Source: JALOLG01 sp963722415
Lineage (GTDB): Bacteria; Actinomycetota; Acidimicrobiia; Acidimicrobiales; Ilumatobacteraceae
NCBI GenBank assembly: GCA_963722415.1
Contig: CAVRNI010000037.1
Location: 91,922-155,921, forward strand
DNA: 64,000 nucleotides
Reading direction: 5' to 3'
Positions 44,296 to 56,665 of the stretch are shown here, piece by piece (position 1 is the first letter of the stretch; each line of letters begins with the position of its first letter). The translations under genes were made by a program, and so were the position numbers. The notes under the pieces were generated by a model. The model saw only the letters and a list, made by a program, of their open reading frames with translations, was not told the DNA's origin and made no database searches.

Positions 44296-47200
44296 TCATC
44301 GGTCGCCGAGGACGATCCTGATGCGGTGCTTCACGCCGTCGTCGGCGAGCGGGATCGCCGCACCGCGTCCGGTCAGGTCCGCTCCGTCGAGCTCCACCGA
44401 TGCCACCCCGCGACTGACCCCATGGGGGTTCTCGACGACGATCTCGTAGCTGGCGGAGTGATAGCGGAAGTCGATCTCGAAGCCCGGCCAGGCACGCGGG
44501 ATGCAGGGGTCGAGCACGAGGGTCGTCCCGCGCAGGCGGAAACCCAGGATCCACTCGACACCCGCCTGGTACATCCAACCCGCCGATCCCGTGTACCACG
44601 TCCAGCCGCCGCGACCGACGTGCGGCGGCTCGGTGTAGACGTCGGCCGGCCATGACGTACGGCTCGACCTTGTAGCGATGGACGCCCGCTCGCGTGCTGG
44701 CGTGGTTGATCGGGTTCAGGATCGAGAACAGCTCGCCGGCCTTGTCGCCGTCGCCCAGCGCGGCGAACGCGAGGACCGACCAGATCGCGCCGTGGGTGTA
44801 CTGGCCACCGTTCTCGCGGATGCCCGGCAGATATCCCTTGATGTACCCGGGATCGACGTCGGAATGGTCGAACGGCGGGCGTGAACAGCAGCACGAGACC
44901 GTCACCGCGGCGCACGAGGTACTCCTCGACCGCGGCCATCGCCCGCTCGCGTGCGCAGGGTCGGCGGCGCCCGACAGGACGCTCCACGACTGGGCGATCG
45001 AGTCGATCCGGCACTCGGCGTTCATGGCCGATCCGAGCGGGGTGCCATCGTCGAAGAACGCACGGCGGTACCAGTCGCCGTCCCAGCCGTGCGCGCTCCA
45101 GCGCCCGTCGGAGGTCGTCCATGTGCGAAGCGCCAGCGCTGCGCTCGAACGTGATCGCCGCGCGCCTCGGCGATCGGTGCGAACGCGGCCAGACGCGATG
45201 TGAAGGAACCAGCCCAGCCAGACGCTCTCGCCCCGGCCCTCGTGGCCGACCCGGTTCATCCCGTCGTTCCAGTCGCCCGACCCGATGAGCGGCAGGCCGT
45301 GGGCGCCGACCTTCAGGCTGCGGTCGAGCGCCGCCGCGCAGTGGTCGAACAGCGAGCCCGACTGCGCCGACCGTTCCGGCTGGAAGTAGTGCGTCCATCT
45401 GTCCCGGCTCGCAGTTCCGGTCCCTCGAGGTACGGAACGACCTCGTCGAGGACGGCGCTGTCATCCGTGACGGCGAGGTAGCGATCGACCGCGTACGGCA
45501 GCCACACGACGATCGTCCGAGATCCGGGTTCGCACGCCCCGTCCGGTCGGCGGGTGCCACCAGTGCTGGACGTCGCCTTCGACGAACTGATGGGCGGCGG
45601 CCCGCAGCAGGTGCTCGCGGGCGAGCTCGCGCTTGGCGGTGACCAGGGCGATGACGTCTTGGAGTTGGTCGCGGAATCCGTACGCGCCACCGGCCTGGTA
45701 GAACGCCGACCTCGCCCACAGCCGGCAGGCGAGCGTCTGATAGATCAGCCAGCGGTTGAGCATGATGTCCATCGAGCGGTCCGGGGTGCGCACCTGGATC
45801 GTCCCCTGGGTGTCGTCCCAGTAGCTGTCCGACGTCTCGCAGCGTCGGCCTCGTGGTCGGTGCCCGGCCACGCCGGATGAGCTCGGTGGCGGCGGCCGCC
45901 GGTGTCCGCCTCGCCGAGCAGCACCACGAACCTGGGTCCGCGCTCCGTCGGCGAGCTCGAAGCTGGTCTGCAGCGCGGCGCACGGATCCAGGCCGGCGCC
46001 GACGGCGCCCCGGAGCCGGTGATCCACGGTCGAGCCCGGCCGGGCCGTCCGGCGCACCGTTGCGACCGAGGAACTCGGTGCGATCGGCGGTCCACGCCGT
46101 CTGCCGGCCGCCGAGGTCGAAGAACGCGACCCGGCCGGCGAACTCGGTGTTCCACGGGTTGCGCACGAGGAGTGCCTGCGTCTCCGGGTCGAGGGCGGTG
46201 ACGATGCGGGCGGCGCTGGCCCCGCGCGACGTACCCAGCGCCCACTCGGCGTAGGCGGTCACCGACAGGCGCCGCGTGCGGCCGGAGCGATTCTCGATGG
46301 TCAGCACCGACATCTTCAGTGGGTCGTCGAGCGGCGACGAACTGGACCAGGTCGAGCTGGATGCCGTCGTGCAGATGCTCGAACCGGCTGTACCCGGCGC
46401 CGTGACGGGCGACGTAGGTCGACTCCTCGCGGCGGATCGGCAGCGCCGTCGGGCCCCACAGCTCGCCGGTGTCGTCGTCGCGGACGTAGATCGCCTCGCT
46501 CACCGGGTCGCTGACGGGATCGTTCGACCACGGCGTGAGCTGGTTCTCGCGGCTGTTCCCCGACCAGGTGTAGCCGGAGCCCGACTCGGAGACCTGGAAC
46601 CCGAACGACGGGTTGGCGATGACGTTCAACCACGGCGCCGGCGTCGACTGTCCGGGGCCGAGGATCGTGACGTACTCACGCCCGCCGTCCGCGAAGCCGC
46701 CGAGCCCGTTGAAGAACTCCAGCTCCGGGCGCGGCATCACGGTCTCGCTCGCCGCTCGATCGGCTTCGGGCGGTGCGGTCGGGTGCGCTGCGATCCGCTC
46801 GGGCCGCTCGAGACGGATGACCTGGTCGGCGAGGCTGCCGCGGCGGCTCAGCAGGACGGCCCGGGCCGCTGCCTGGAGGAGCGTCCGGTCGTCGTCGGAG
46901 AGCTGGTCGCCGCGGAGGATGTACACCCCGCCGTGGCCTCGGATGACTGTCGTGGGCGAGCGACGACTGGCTCGTCCGCACGACGGCCTCCAGCGAGTCC
47001 TGGAGGTCCTGGGCGTAGGAGGCACCGTGCTCGTTGAGGATCACGAGGTCGACGTCGAGCAGCTTCAGCCGCCAGTACTCGTGGGCGCGGAGCAGCTGGC
47101 GCACGATGTCGAGGTCCTCCACCTCGTCGATCCGCACCAGGACGATGGGCAGGTCGCCGGAGATGCCGTGGGCCCACAGACCCGGACGCGCCGCGCTCGT

Positions 47201-50200
47201 TGCTGGCCAGCAGCGCCGCCGGCGGACGCAGCGACGGATCCGAGTAGAGGATCCGGTTGGCCAGGCGCTGGAAGAGGTGGGCCTCGTCCTGCTCGATCCC
47301 GAGGTGATGGAGCTGGACCTGGGCCTGCGTCCACGCCAGGATCGCCGGCCCGCTCGAACGTCGCCGACTCGCGGTACTTGTCGGCCAGGTCGAGGACCTC
47401 GTTCGCGCGAATCGGCCGACGACGGTGGAGAAGATCGCGTGGGCGGTCGCGCCGGGTGCGAGCGTGACCCGGCAGCCGCAGGCTGAAGATCGGATCCAAC
47501 ACCGCACCGACCGTGTTCGACAGCGGGCGGCCGTCGATGACCGAGACCGGCGATCGGACCGATCGGCCCCGGCCGAGGAAGCGGGCGCGGTCGGTCTCGT
47601 ACTGGATGACGCCCGCCGGTCTCGCCCTCGACGGCCGCGACGTGGGCGGCCCAGATCGGCTTCTCGTCGCGCGGATCGTGGCCGGCGGGTCGCCAGGAGC
47701 GCGCCGATGCTCGGGACGAACTCGGTCTGCACGAACAGGTTCTGGAAGGCCGGGTGAGCGACGTCGGCGGCCTGCGGCGCGAGCACGATCTCGGCGTACG
47801 ACGTCAGCTCGATCTCGCGGTCGCTGCGAGCCGAGGTTGGTCAGCGACACGCGGCGGATCTCGGCGTCGTGCTCCGCCGACACGACGACGGTCAAGCCGG
47901 TCGCGATCGAGCCGTCGCGGCGCGAGAACTCGGCGTGGTCCTCCGAGTAGATCGACCTCGTAGCTGTCGGCCTCGGCGCCGCTCGGCTGGTGCCCGGCCG
48001 ACCACACCGCGCCGGTGTGCATGTCGCGCAGGAAGAGGTAGCTGCCCCACGAGTCGCGGGTCACGTCCTCGCGCCAGCGGGTCACCGCCACGTCGCCCCA
48101 GCGGCTGTAGCCGGAACCGGCGGCCGTCACCATCACCGCGTAGCGCCCGTTCGACAGCAGGTGCGTCCGCGGGATCGCGTCGTGGGGCGAGGTGAAACGG
48201 CGCAGGATCGGCGGCACGAGGTCGCGCACGTCGGCGGCGCTCTTCACCTCCTCGGCGCGTGGCCGGGCCACGAGCACGTCGCGCGGCATCCGCTCCTGGA
48301 GCAGCAGCTCGGTCGCCTCGACGATCGGGTCGGCATGGAAGCGCTCGACCATCGACCCGGTCGTTGAGGACGTTGCCGAGGGCCACCAGCGCCATCCCCT
48401 GGTGGTGGGCCATGTAGCTGCTGCACGACCGCGACCGATGGCGCCCTCGGGCAGGCGGCGCGCGCGTGTAGTCGAGCGCCTCGCGGAAGCCGTACGCGCC
48501 CGCTCGCGCCCGCCTTGCCGAGCCGGGCGAAGTTCCGGACCGCCGCCTCGGGCTCGATCATCGCCGCCGAGCGCGGTGGCGTACGGAGCGACGACGAGAT
48601 CGTCGCTGAGGCCCCGCTTGAGGCCGAGGCCGGGCACGCCGAAGCTCGAGTACTGGTAGGTCTGCTCGAGGTCGCGGGCGTTGAAGCCCGACTCGGAGAT
48701 GCCCCAGGGCACGCCGAGCTCGGCGGCGTACTGCATCTGGCGGGCCACGACCAGCCGGTACGTCTGGTCGAGCAGGCTGTTGGCCGGTGCGCGCATCACG
48801 AGCGCGGGCATCAGGTACTCGAACATCGACCCGGACCACGAGATCAGGGCCGAGCCGCGGCCGACGGGCGTCAGCGCGCGGCCGAGCCGGAACCAGTGGT
48901 CCGGGGTCGACGTCGCCCTTGGCGATCGCGAGGAAGCTGGCGAGGCGAGCCTCGGAGGCGAGCAGGTCGTAGTAGCTCGGATCGAGCGTCGCCGTCCCAG
49001 ACCCGGAACCCGATCGAGAACAGCTTGCGGGTCGGGTCGAACAGGAAGCCGAAGTCCATCTCCTGGAACAGCTGCATCGGCCTGGTCGGCGATCGCCTGG
49101 AGGCGGCGGACGAGCTGCCGCGCGGCCAGCGGTTCGGCGTCCGCCGGCGGTCGACGCGGCGGATCGGCCAGCTCGGCGATCGTCGGGAAGGTCGTCGCCT
49201 GCGGGCAGCGGCTGCGAGCAGCGCGAGGTCGCGGACGTGGCTGGCCACGGCCAGCCGGGCCGCCTCGGCCCACGTGACGAGCTCGCTCTCCGCGCCCTCC
49301 CCGCGCTCCGCCGTGATCGCGGCGGCGACGTCCGACAGCGTCCGGGCGTGCGCGGCGAGCTCGGCCAGGCGCGCCGCCCACTCCTCGGGTGTCGCGGCGG
49401 CGTACTCGGTGGCCGCCGCCGGACAGCTCGAGGGCCTCGTCGAGGTGCCGCCGGGTGAGCGTCTGGCTCCGCCGGTCGTCGCCGATGTCGCCGGCCGCCT
49501 CGCGCGCCAGCGTGATCGCGTCGCCGATCCCGGCGAGCGCGGCCGCGACCGGAAGCGGCTGGTCGATCATCTGACGGCAGGCGTTGGACGAGCGTGAGCA
49601 GGTGGCCGGCGAGGTTGCCGCTGTCGACCGACGACACGTACTGCGGGCTCGAGCCGGCGCAGGTCGCGCGTGTCGTACCAGTTGTAGAGGTGGCCGCGGA
49701 ACCGCTCGAGCCGGTCGATGGTGGCGAGCGTCGCCTCGAGGCGCTCCACCATCTCGATGCGTGCCGATCCAGCCGAAGTCGCGGGCCGTCACGGTCGCCA
49801 GCAGGTACATCCCGATGTTCGTCGGCGACGTGCGATGGGCGACGACCGGCGTCGGGATCGTCCTGGAAGTTGTCGGGCGGCAGGCCGTTGTCCTCCGGAC
49901 CGACGAACGTCTCGAAGAACAGCCACGTGCGGCGGGCGGTGAGGCGCAGCGTCTCGACGTCGGCGGCCGAGAGCTGCTCGGCCGCCGATTCGGACGGCGG
50001 CAGGCTGACCCACCGGGCGACGAGCGGCGACAGCAGCCAGAGCACCGACGAACGGCGCCGCGATCCAGGCCGCGTCCGGCTTCACGGCGAGGACGAGGAC
50101 CGCCGATGCCGACCGCGATCGCCGACGCCGCCCGCCATCTGGCGGTAGAAGCCGCGCGAGGTCGAGGTCGCGGCTGGCCTTGGCCTGCGCGGCGGTCATC

Positions 50201-53030
50201 CACTCGAGGAGGTTCGCGTCGGGTGACGTACAGCCGCGTCAAGCGTCCGCACGATCGCGTCGACCATCAGCCACGCCTGGTGGGCGAGGAACGTGAAGCC
50301 GAGGCCGACGTGGGCCGCGGCGAGGCCGACGTCGCTCGCCACGGCGCGCAGGTGGCTGCGCTTGGAGATGCCCCGCCGCCGCGGCAGCAGCCCGCCGAGC
50401 GACGGGCAGCGCAGCGGGGATGATCATCGCAGGCCAGGACGAACGCCGGTCCACAGCCCGGCCGACGCCGACGGGCAGCGTCCACGCGGCGACGAGCGTC
50501 GCCAGCGTGAGCGGGGCGCGACAGCGTCCGGCGCAGGTTGTCGACCATCTTCCAGCGGGCGATGCCGGGATCGAGCTCCGGCTGCGCCGGCCCGTCGCGT
50601 CGCGGGCCCGGCCGAGGATCCAGGGCAGGAGCTGCCAGTCGCCGCGCGCCCAGCGGTGCTGGCGGGCCGCCGAGACCAGGTAGTTCGACGGGAACTCGTC
50701 GAAGAGCTCGACGTCGGTCACCAGCCCCGCCCGGGCGAAGACGCCCTCGAACAGGTCGTGGCTCAGCAGCGTGTTCTCGGGCACGCGGTCGGCCATCGCC
50801 GCGCTCGAACGCGTCGACGTCGTAGATCCCCTTGCCGGTGAAGCTCCCCTCCTGCGAAGAGGTCCTGGTAGACGTCGGAGACCGCCGACGCGTACGGGTC
50901 GATGCCCGGCCGACGCCGGAGAAGATCCGCTGGAAGATCGATGCCTCCGTGTTCGGCCGGGAGCGTCGGGGTGATCCGTGGCTGGAGCACGCCGTAGCCC
51001 TGCGTCACCCGCCCGGCGCCGCGCATCGAACGTCGGCCGGTTGAGCGGATGGGCGATCGTCCCGACGAGGCGCCCGACGGCGCCGCGCGGCAGTCGCGTG
51101 TCGGCGTCGAGCGTGACGACGTAGCGCACGTCCGGTCGGCGGGGTCGACGCGGTCCGTCCGGTGGTGAGGATGCCGGTCGTCGTCGAGCCGCGCAGCAGG
51201 GCGTTCAGCTCGTGGAGCTTGCCGCGCTTGCGCTCCCAGCCCATCCAGCAGCCCTCGGCCGCGTTCCAGCGTCGCGTCGCGGTGGAACAGCAGGAACCGG
51301 GCGCCTCCCCCGGGCGCCTCGCCGTGGCGCTCGTTGAGCCGGTCGATCGCCGCCGCCGCCGTCGGCGAGCAGCTCGTCGTCGCCGGGCGACGTGCTCGGT
51401 CGGCGGCGTCGAGCCAGTCCGACAGCAGGGCGAACCGCAGGTCGCCCTCGCGATTGCCGAGGTAGTGGACCTCGAGGCCACCGACGTGGGCCTCGACCTC
51501 CGCCTCGTCGGTGAGGAGCATCGGCACCACGACGAGCGTGCGCATCGCCGTCGGCACGCCGTCGTCGAGGTCGAGCGCGGGGCAGCGGTTGGGGCCCGAG
51601 CGTCTTGGTGACGCCCGGTTGACGAGCGCGACGCCAGATCGGACGCCGGGCCGAGGGCGAGGATGGCGACGACGACCGTGCCGGCGGTGATGCCTCCGTC
51701 CGCCGACGAGCAGGAGCGGCACGGCGAGGAGCAGCGCCGTGACGAGCGCGAGCGTCAGGACGGTAGCCGGGTCGCCGCGGACCGCACGAAGGCGCGCCGC
51801 AGGCGGCGCGGCAACGGCACTCGGACGTGCGAGCGCACGTTCGAGCGCGGCGCGGCCGTCGGAGATCAGGTAGTAGCCGGGCTCGCGACGGCGAGCGACG
51901 GCCGCCGGTTCGACGTCGTCGCCGACCGTCGCCGAGGCGGCCATCTCGATCGCGGTGCCGGGCGACATCGACCTCGGTCAGGCCCGAACCTCGGGCGAGC
52001 TCCTCGATCGCGTTGCGGTAGCGATCGCGGGTGGCGAAGTCCATCTCGCCGAACGCGCTTCGTTCGCGCAGGACGTCGTCGACGAGGCTGACGCTCTCGA
52101 CGAACTGGGCCCAGTCGAACCACGAGACTGAGCGCATGCTGGTGATCACGTTGCGGACGGTCACGTTCATCGTCGCCTGACGCTGGTGCTCGACGCGGAC
52201 CATCTCCTCGGCGGTCGTGCCCTGCGACGCGAGGTGCTCCTCGAGCCAGCGGAGCGCCGGGGTCAGCGCCGGGTCCTGATCGCGCAGGCGCTGGAACAGC
52301 TGGACGTGACCGGCCGTCGAGAACGGCGTACGCGTGAGCCGACGCAGCGATGCGGCGGCGATATCCGTGCCGTCCTTGTCCGAGGCCGAGCAGCTCGTCG
52401 GCGAGCTCGTCGGCCATCTGCCGCGCCGCGCGGCTGCGCACGATCTGCTCCGCGAGGCGGCGGAGGTTGTCGACGAGAAGGATGCGGAGGCTGATCGCGA
52501 TCGCCCACAGCTCGCCGATCGTCAGCGGCTCGACCTCCTGGTAGGCGCGCACCATGCGACGCAGGATCTCGGGATCGAAGCGGCTGTCGGTGTGGGCGAT
52601 GTAGGCCCACGCGAGCCCCAGCACCCGCGGATAGCCGGCGAGATGGCCTCCGGCCAGCTTGGGGAGCTCGCGGTAGTAGTCCGTCGGCAGGTCGTCGTGG
52701 ATCTCGCGGAGCTGCTCGTCGACGATGTGGAAGTTGTCGACGAGCCACTCGGCGGCCGGCGTGATCGACGCGCTCCTCCTTGATCGCCCGAGCGAGGACC
52801 CGATACGACTCGAGGAGCACGCGGCCGTTCTCGGCGACGCGGGGCTGGACGGCGCGTCCCCGGCGGGGCGTGTCGGTGATGGCCTGGACGGCGGCGAGGA
52901 CCTTGGAGTCCTGTTCCAGCCGCTCGATGCTGAGGAGCTCCTCGAGGATCGGCTCTTGCAGCTCCGCCGGTGAGCGTCCCCGCCGGCGCTCGCGACCGAG
53001 CGGATCTCGACGGGACGGGTTCGATCTCAT
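44296..53030 (-). CDS. ndvB: Cyclic beta-1,2-glucan synthase, NdvB/Cgs type (very many frameshifts)
   Basis: One 8.7-kb gene (~2,900 aa, the normal size for NdvB). From the N-terminus: HLAGYPRVLGLAWAYIAHTDSRFDPE; glycosyltransferase 84 domain near 51.1-50.6 kb with VVTLDADTRLPRGAVGRLVG, ENTLLSHDLFEG and QHRWARGDWQLL; membrane helices near 50.5-50.0 kb; glycoamylase-like domain with PWGISESGFNARD; two GH94 sugar-binding domains (SNGRYAVMVTAAGSGYSRW and NPSFGFQVSESGSGYTWSGNS); GH94 phosphorylase domain with HWWHPPTGRGVRTRISDD and GSGDWNDGMNRVGHEGRGESVWLGWFL; end VLGDR at 44296. Homology needs a frame change every ~200-400 bp. It makes and cyclises beta-1,2-glucan at the inner membrane for export. 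Confidence 0.88.
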
Positions 53031-53161
53031 CGTCCGCTCTCAGCCCATGGCCCGACCCGGCCTACGATCGCGTCCTCCTGGGCACGGGTCGATGATACGG
53101 CCTCCCCTCGCCGAGACGGCTGGGCACCAGCCTCGCTCGGCGGCAGGGCTGGCCCGATTCG

Positions 53162-54023
53162 TCACATGTTCGTCTCGTCGGCCGGCACATCTGGCAGTGC
53201 GGGTGCGCCGCTGCCGGCGGTCGTGTCGACCTCGCATCGAGCGTCGAGGGTGTAGGACGTCATCGACAACGACCCCATGGCGCAGCCGTCGACGAGCACC
53301 TGCGCCGGCCGACGCGACGGCAGCCGCCAGCCCGGCGAGGTAGAGCAACGGGATGAAGTGATCCGGAGTCGGCGCGGCCAGCCCGAACGCGCCGTGACCC
53401 TGTAGGTCGACCGACGTCGCCTGGCGACGACGTCATCACCTGCACCGCTGCTTCGTCGAAGCTCCGAGCCCAATCGAAGCCGGCGTCGGGCTGCGTTCCA
53501 CTGGATCCGGCTCAGGTTGTGCACGACGTTGCCGCTGCCGACGATCAGCACGCCGCGCTCACGCAACTGATGGAGCTGGGCGCCGAGCTCGACGTGATAG
53601 TCGAACGGTTTCGCGGCGTTGATCGACAGCTGCACGACCGGGATGTCGGCCTCCGGGAACATGTGGACCAGCACCGACCACGAGCCGTGATCGATGCCCC
53701 AGCTGTCGAGGTCAAGTCCGACCCACGTCGGCTTGGCGATCTCGGCCACCTCGGCCGCCAGGTCGGGATCACCCGGAGCCGGGTACTCGACGGCGAACAG
53801 CGCCTCGGGAAAGCCGTAGAAGTCGTGGATCGTCTTGGGCCGCGGCATGCGCCGTGACCGCGCTGGCGTTGATGTACCAGTGGGCGGAGATGGCGAGGAT
53901 CGCCCGCGGCCGGGGCACGCTGGCGCCGAACGCCGCCCACGCGGCCGTGTAGCGATTGTGATCGAGCGCGTTCATCGGCGACCCGTGCCCGATGAACGCG
54001 GCGGGCATCACTGAGTCGGCCAC
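53162..54023 (-). CDS. 4,5-DOPA dioxygenase extradiol-like (LigB superfamily; frameshifted)
   Basis: About 285 aa, similar to the E. coli YgiD type. Histidines of the metal site are in AAFIGHGSPMNALD, AISAHWYI and WGIDHGSWSVLVHMFP; PVVQLSINAAKPFDYHVELG and GVLIVGSGNVVHNLSRI are family motifs. Frames change near 53855 and again after 53490, so the C-terminus is uncertain. GTG 54023 is preceded by AGGAGGAGG. Cleaves catechol-type rings; physiological substrate not clear. Confidence 0.8.
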
Positions 54024-54113
54024 AAGTCCTCCTCCTGACGATGGGCGGAGCGTACGCTGACCACAGGCCGGGATGCTTCCGCGGCAGCGCGACCCACAGG
54101 ATGGGGGAAACCC

Positions 54114-55163
54114 ATGTCACATCGCCACGATCCCGTTCGAGTCAGCCGGCGCGCTGCCCTCGGTGCCGCGGCGGCCGCCGGCGCCGCCCTCGGCAGCGGC
54201 ACGCACGCGATCGCCGCCCCTGGCCCGACCAATCCCGGCGGACCGACCAACGATCCGTACTTCGTCACCGAGAGCACCGACGATGCCGGAGATCGCCCCG
54301 GCGCCGACCACGCCAGGCACGCGCTACGTGAGCCTCGCCGGAATCGACTTCAAGCCGATCTCCGACATCGCGGTGTACTCGTCGCCCTTCGGCCTTCGAG
54401 CTCAGCTCCGGGACGGCGAGCACGTACACGGCGCCCGTCGCAGCTCCCGCACGGTGCCCGCATCACCGAGATGGTCATCTACGCGACGCATCCCGACAGC
54501 CGACAGCATCGTTGTGCGCCTGGTGTGCCACCGGTCGTCCGTGGCGAGCACCAGCGCCGTCTTCAACGTCGCGACACTCGACACCACTTCGCCCACACAG
54601 TCCTCGGTCGTCCGGACTGCAGTCCGTCGCGGTATCGCCCGCGACGATCGGAGCCGTCGTCGACGAGGGGGCAGCGGCGTACTTCGTGCATCGCGTTCAT
54701 GCCGGCTGACACCGCGCATCTGCTCTGGGGAGTGAGGATCGGGTACGTCACGCCGGACGCCGGCCGGTTCTTCCCGATCAACCCGGTCCGCGCCTATGAC
54801 TCGCGTGCGGCGGCCCCCGAACCAGGGCTGCTCGGTCCGAACGCCAGTCGCCTGATCCTGGTGAAGGACAGCCGCGCCAACGGCACCGGGGCGGTCCTCG
54901 CGTCCGATGTGGTTCCGGTCGGCGCGACGGCGATCGCCTGCAACCTCACGGTCACCGGGACCACCGGCCCGAACTTCCTCGCCCTGACGCCGGGCGACGC
55001 GGGGTCGTTCACGGCGTCGGCGATCAACTGGTCCGGCGCCGACCAGTCGTTGGCGAACGGTCTGATCGTCAAGGTCGACACCAACCGTTTCGTCAGGGTC
55101 TGGTGCGGCGATCAAACGGGCTCGACACACGTGCTGCTCGACGTCAGCGGCTACTGGCTCTGA
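54114..55163 (+). CDS. Tat-exported protein of unknown function (frameshifted middle)
   Basis: The N-terminus carries a twin-arginine signal (VSRRAALGAAAAAGAALGSG...AIAAP). The C-terminal ~130 residues, FFPINPVRAYDSR...GTGAVLASDVVPVGATAIACNLTVTGTTG...LLDVSGYWL, match a beta-rich domain often found at the end of secreted actinobacterial proteins. Between about 54290 and 54700 the frame moves at least twice; one other frame reads GTRYVSLAGIDFKPISDIAVYSSPFG. No enzyme motif is recognised. GGGGGA precedes the ATG. Confidence 0.65.
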   Translation: MSHRHDPVRVSRRAALGAAAAAGAALGSGTHAIAAPGPTNPGGPTNDPYFVTESTDDAGDRPGADHARHALREPRRNRLQADLRHRGVLVALRPSSSAPGRRARTRRPSQLPHGARITEMVIYATHPDSRQHRCAPGVPPVVRGEHQRRLQRRDTRHHFAHTVLGRPDCSPSRYRPRRSEPSSTRGQRRTSCIAFMPADTAHLLWGVRIGYVTPDAGRFFPINPVRAYDSRAAAPEPGLLGPNASRLILVKDSRANGTGAVLASDVVPVGATAIACNLTVTGTTGPNFLALTPGDAGSFTASAINWSGADQSLANGLIVKVDTNRFVRVWCGDQTGSTHVLLDVSGYWL

Positions 55164-55192
55164 TCCTCCTCTGATCCTCGCGACCGCCCCAA

Positions 55193-55206
55193 CCGAAATC
55201 TTTCGG
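55193..55206. promoter_or_regulatory. Perfect dyad CCGAAA-TC-TTTCGG
   Basis: 14-bp palindrome between the secreted-protein gene and sodC; possible operator or terminator of the upstream gene. Confidence 0.4.
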
Positions 55207-55243
55207 CAAGAAATCGCCTCCGCATCGTCACCCGCGACGCGCA

Positions 55244-55261
55244 CTCCGACGTCTGTCGGAG
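55244..55261 (+). promoter_or_regulatory. Hairpin CTCCGAC-GTCT-GTCGGAG before sodC
   Basis: Perfect 7-bp stem with 4-base loop, 28 bases upstream of the sodC ATG; leader structure or operator. Confidence 0.4.
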
Positions 55262-55288
55262 AAACGTCATCGAAAGGGAGATGCGGTC

Positions 55289-55898
55289 ATGAGGAAGTCA
55301 TGGATCGGATACGCAGCCGTCTTGGCGGTCGTCGGAGGAGTCGCAGTGGCATCGACGGCTGGCGCACACACGCGCTCGGCCAAGACGACATTGCGGGACA
55401 CGTCCGGGCAGGAGATCGGTGTGGTGAAGTTCGTCGACGCTCGCGGCGCCACCGAGGTGAGGGTCGAGATCCGGAGAGGTAGTGGCGTGGCGGTGGACGC
55501 GTTCCACGGGTTCCACATCCACGCCAACGACGTCGCCACCAACGGTGAGGGATGCGTCGCCGATCCGGCGGCCGATCACCTGACGTGGTTCGCGTCGGCC
55601 GACGGGCACTGGAAGACGGGCACCCAGACCCATGGTCAGCACGCTCGGCGACATGCCATCGGTGTTCGTGAACGCGAACGGCAGCGTCGAGACCCGCTTC
55701 ACGATCAGCCGGATCGCGCTGAGCGAGCTCGCCGGCAAGGCCGTCGTCCTCCACGCCGGTGCCGACAACTTCGGCAACGTCCCGGTCGGCACCGCCGCTG
55801 ACCAGTACGCGGCGAACGCGGCCGACGCCACCACCAAGACCCAGAACACCGGCAACGCCGGTGATCGGATCGCCTGCGGTGTCATCGCCGGCAGGTAG
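55289..55898 (+). CDS. sodC: Cu/Zn superoxide dismutase, secreted (one frameshift)
   Basis: About 200 aa with a signal peptide (WIGYAAVLAVVGGVAVASTAGAHT). Copper/zinc motifs: HGFHIHANDV followed by GCVADP, then GHWKTGTQTHG; after a frame change near 55630 come LGDMPSVFVNANGS, AVVLHAGADNFGNVP and TGNAGDRIACGVI, the classical SodC signature. A base is missing in the THG/Q-H region. Detoxifies superoxide outside the cytoplasm. AAAGGGAG precedes the ATG. Confidence 0.9.
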
Positions 55899-56636
55899 CA
55901 CGACCGTCGTCGACGTCGAGCAGCCCGCCCACCGGGGATTCCGCCACAACCTCGTGGCGATCACCCGCAGCGTGCTGCTCGGCGCCGCGGCGGGAGCGTG
56001 GGCCGGGCTCGCTGATCGGGGGCATCGGTGGACGGGTGGCGATGGGCGTCCTGCGCGTCACCTCGCCGGACACGGTTCGCGGCCGCATCAGCGACGACGG
56101 CTTCGAGATCGGCCAGATCAGCGCGGCCACGGTGTTCCTGCTGGCGATCACGACCGGCCTCGGCGCGGTCGTCGGCGTCGTGTACATCGCGGTGCGGCGC
56201 GCGGTGCCGGGCCGCTGGGGTCGCTGGGGATGGATATTCGTCGGCACGACGGTCGGCGGCTCGCTGCTCCTCCACGCCGACGGCGTCGACTTCAACCTGC
56301 TCGAACCGACCTGGCTGGCGGTGACACTGTTCATCCTGATCCCAGCCGGAGGCGCGGCGTTGATGGCGTTCTGGGTCGAGCGGTGGGATCGTTGGTGGTT
56401 GATCGACCGCCGCCGAACCATCATCGCCGCGCTCCCGACGGTGGTGTTGATACCTCTTGATCTTTCCGGTGCTCTTCGCCGCCGCGGCCGTCGTGCTCGT
56501 GGCGATCCTGTCGCAGAGCGCCAGGATCCGCTCCGCCGTGCGGCTCGTCGGCCCCCCGATCGGGCAGGTCGCGCTGGTGATCGTGGCAGCCTTGTCGTCG
56601 TGGGCGTTGTTCAACGACATCACCGAGATCCTGTGA
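55879..56636 (+). CDS. Integral membrane protein, unknown function (two frameshifts)
   Basis: About 250 aa. Start GTG overlaps the end of sodC. Helices: SVLLGAAAGAWAGLLIGGIGG, ISAATVFLLAITTGLGAVVGVVYIAV, WGWIFVGTTVGGSLLL, PTWLAVTLFILIPAGGAALMAFWV, and a last one near the C-terminus (IPLIFPVLFAAAAVVLVAIL). Frames change near 56018 and 56455. Family not recognised. The next gene, a sigma factor, starts 30 bases later. Confidence 0.6.
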
Positions 56637-56665
56637 ACATCGCCGGGCGTCACGCGTAGCACGTC

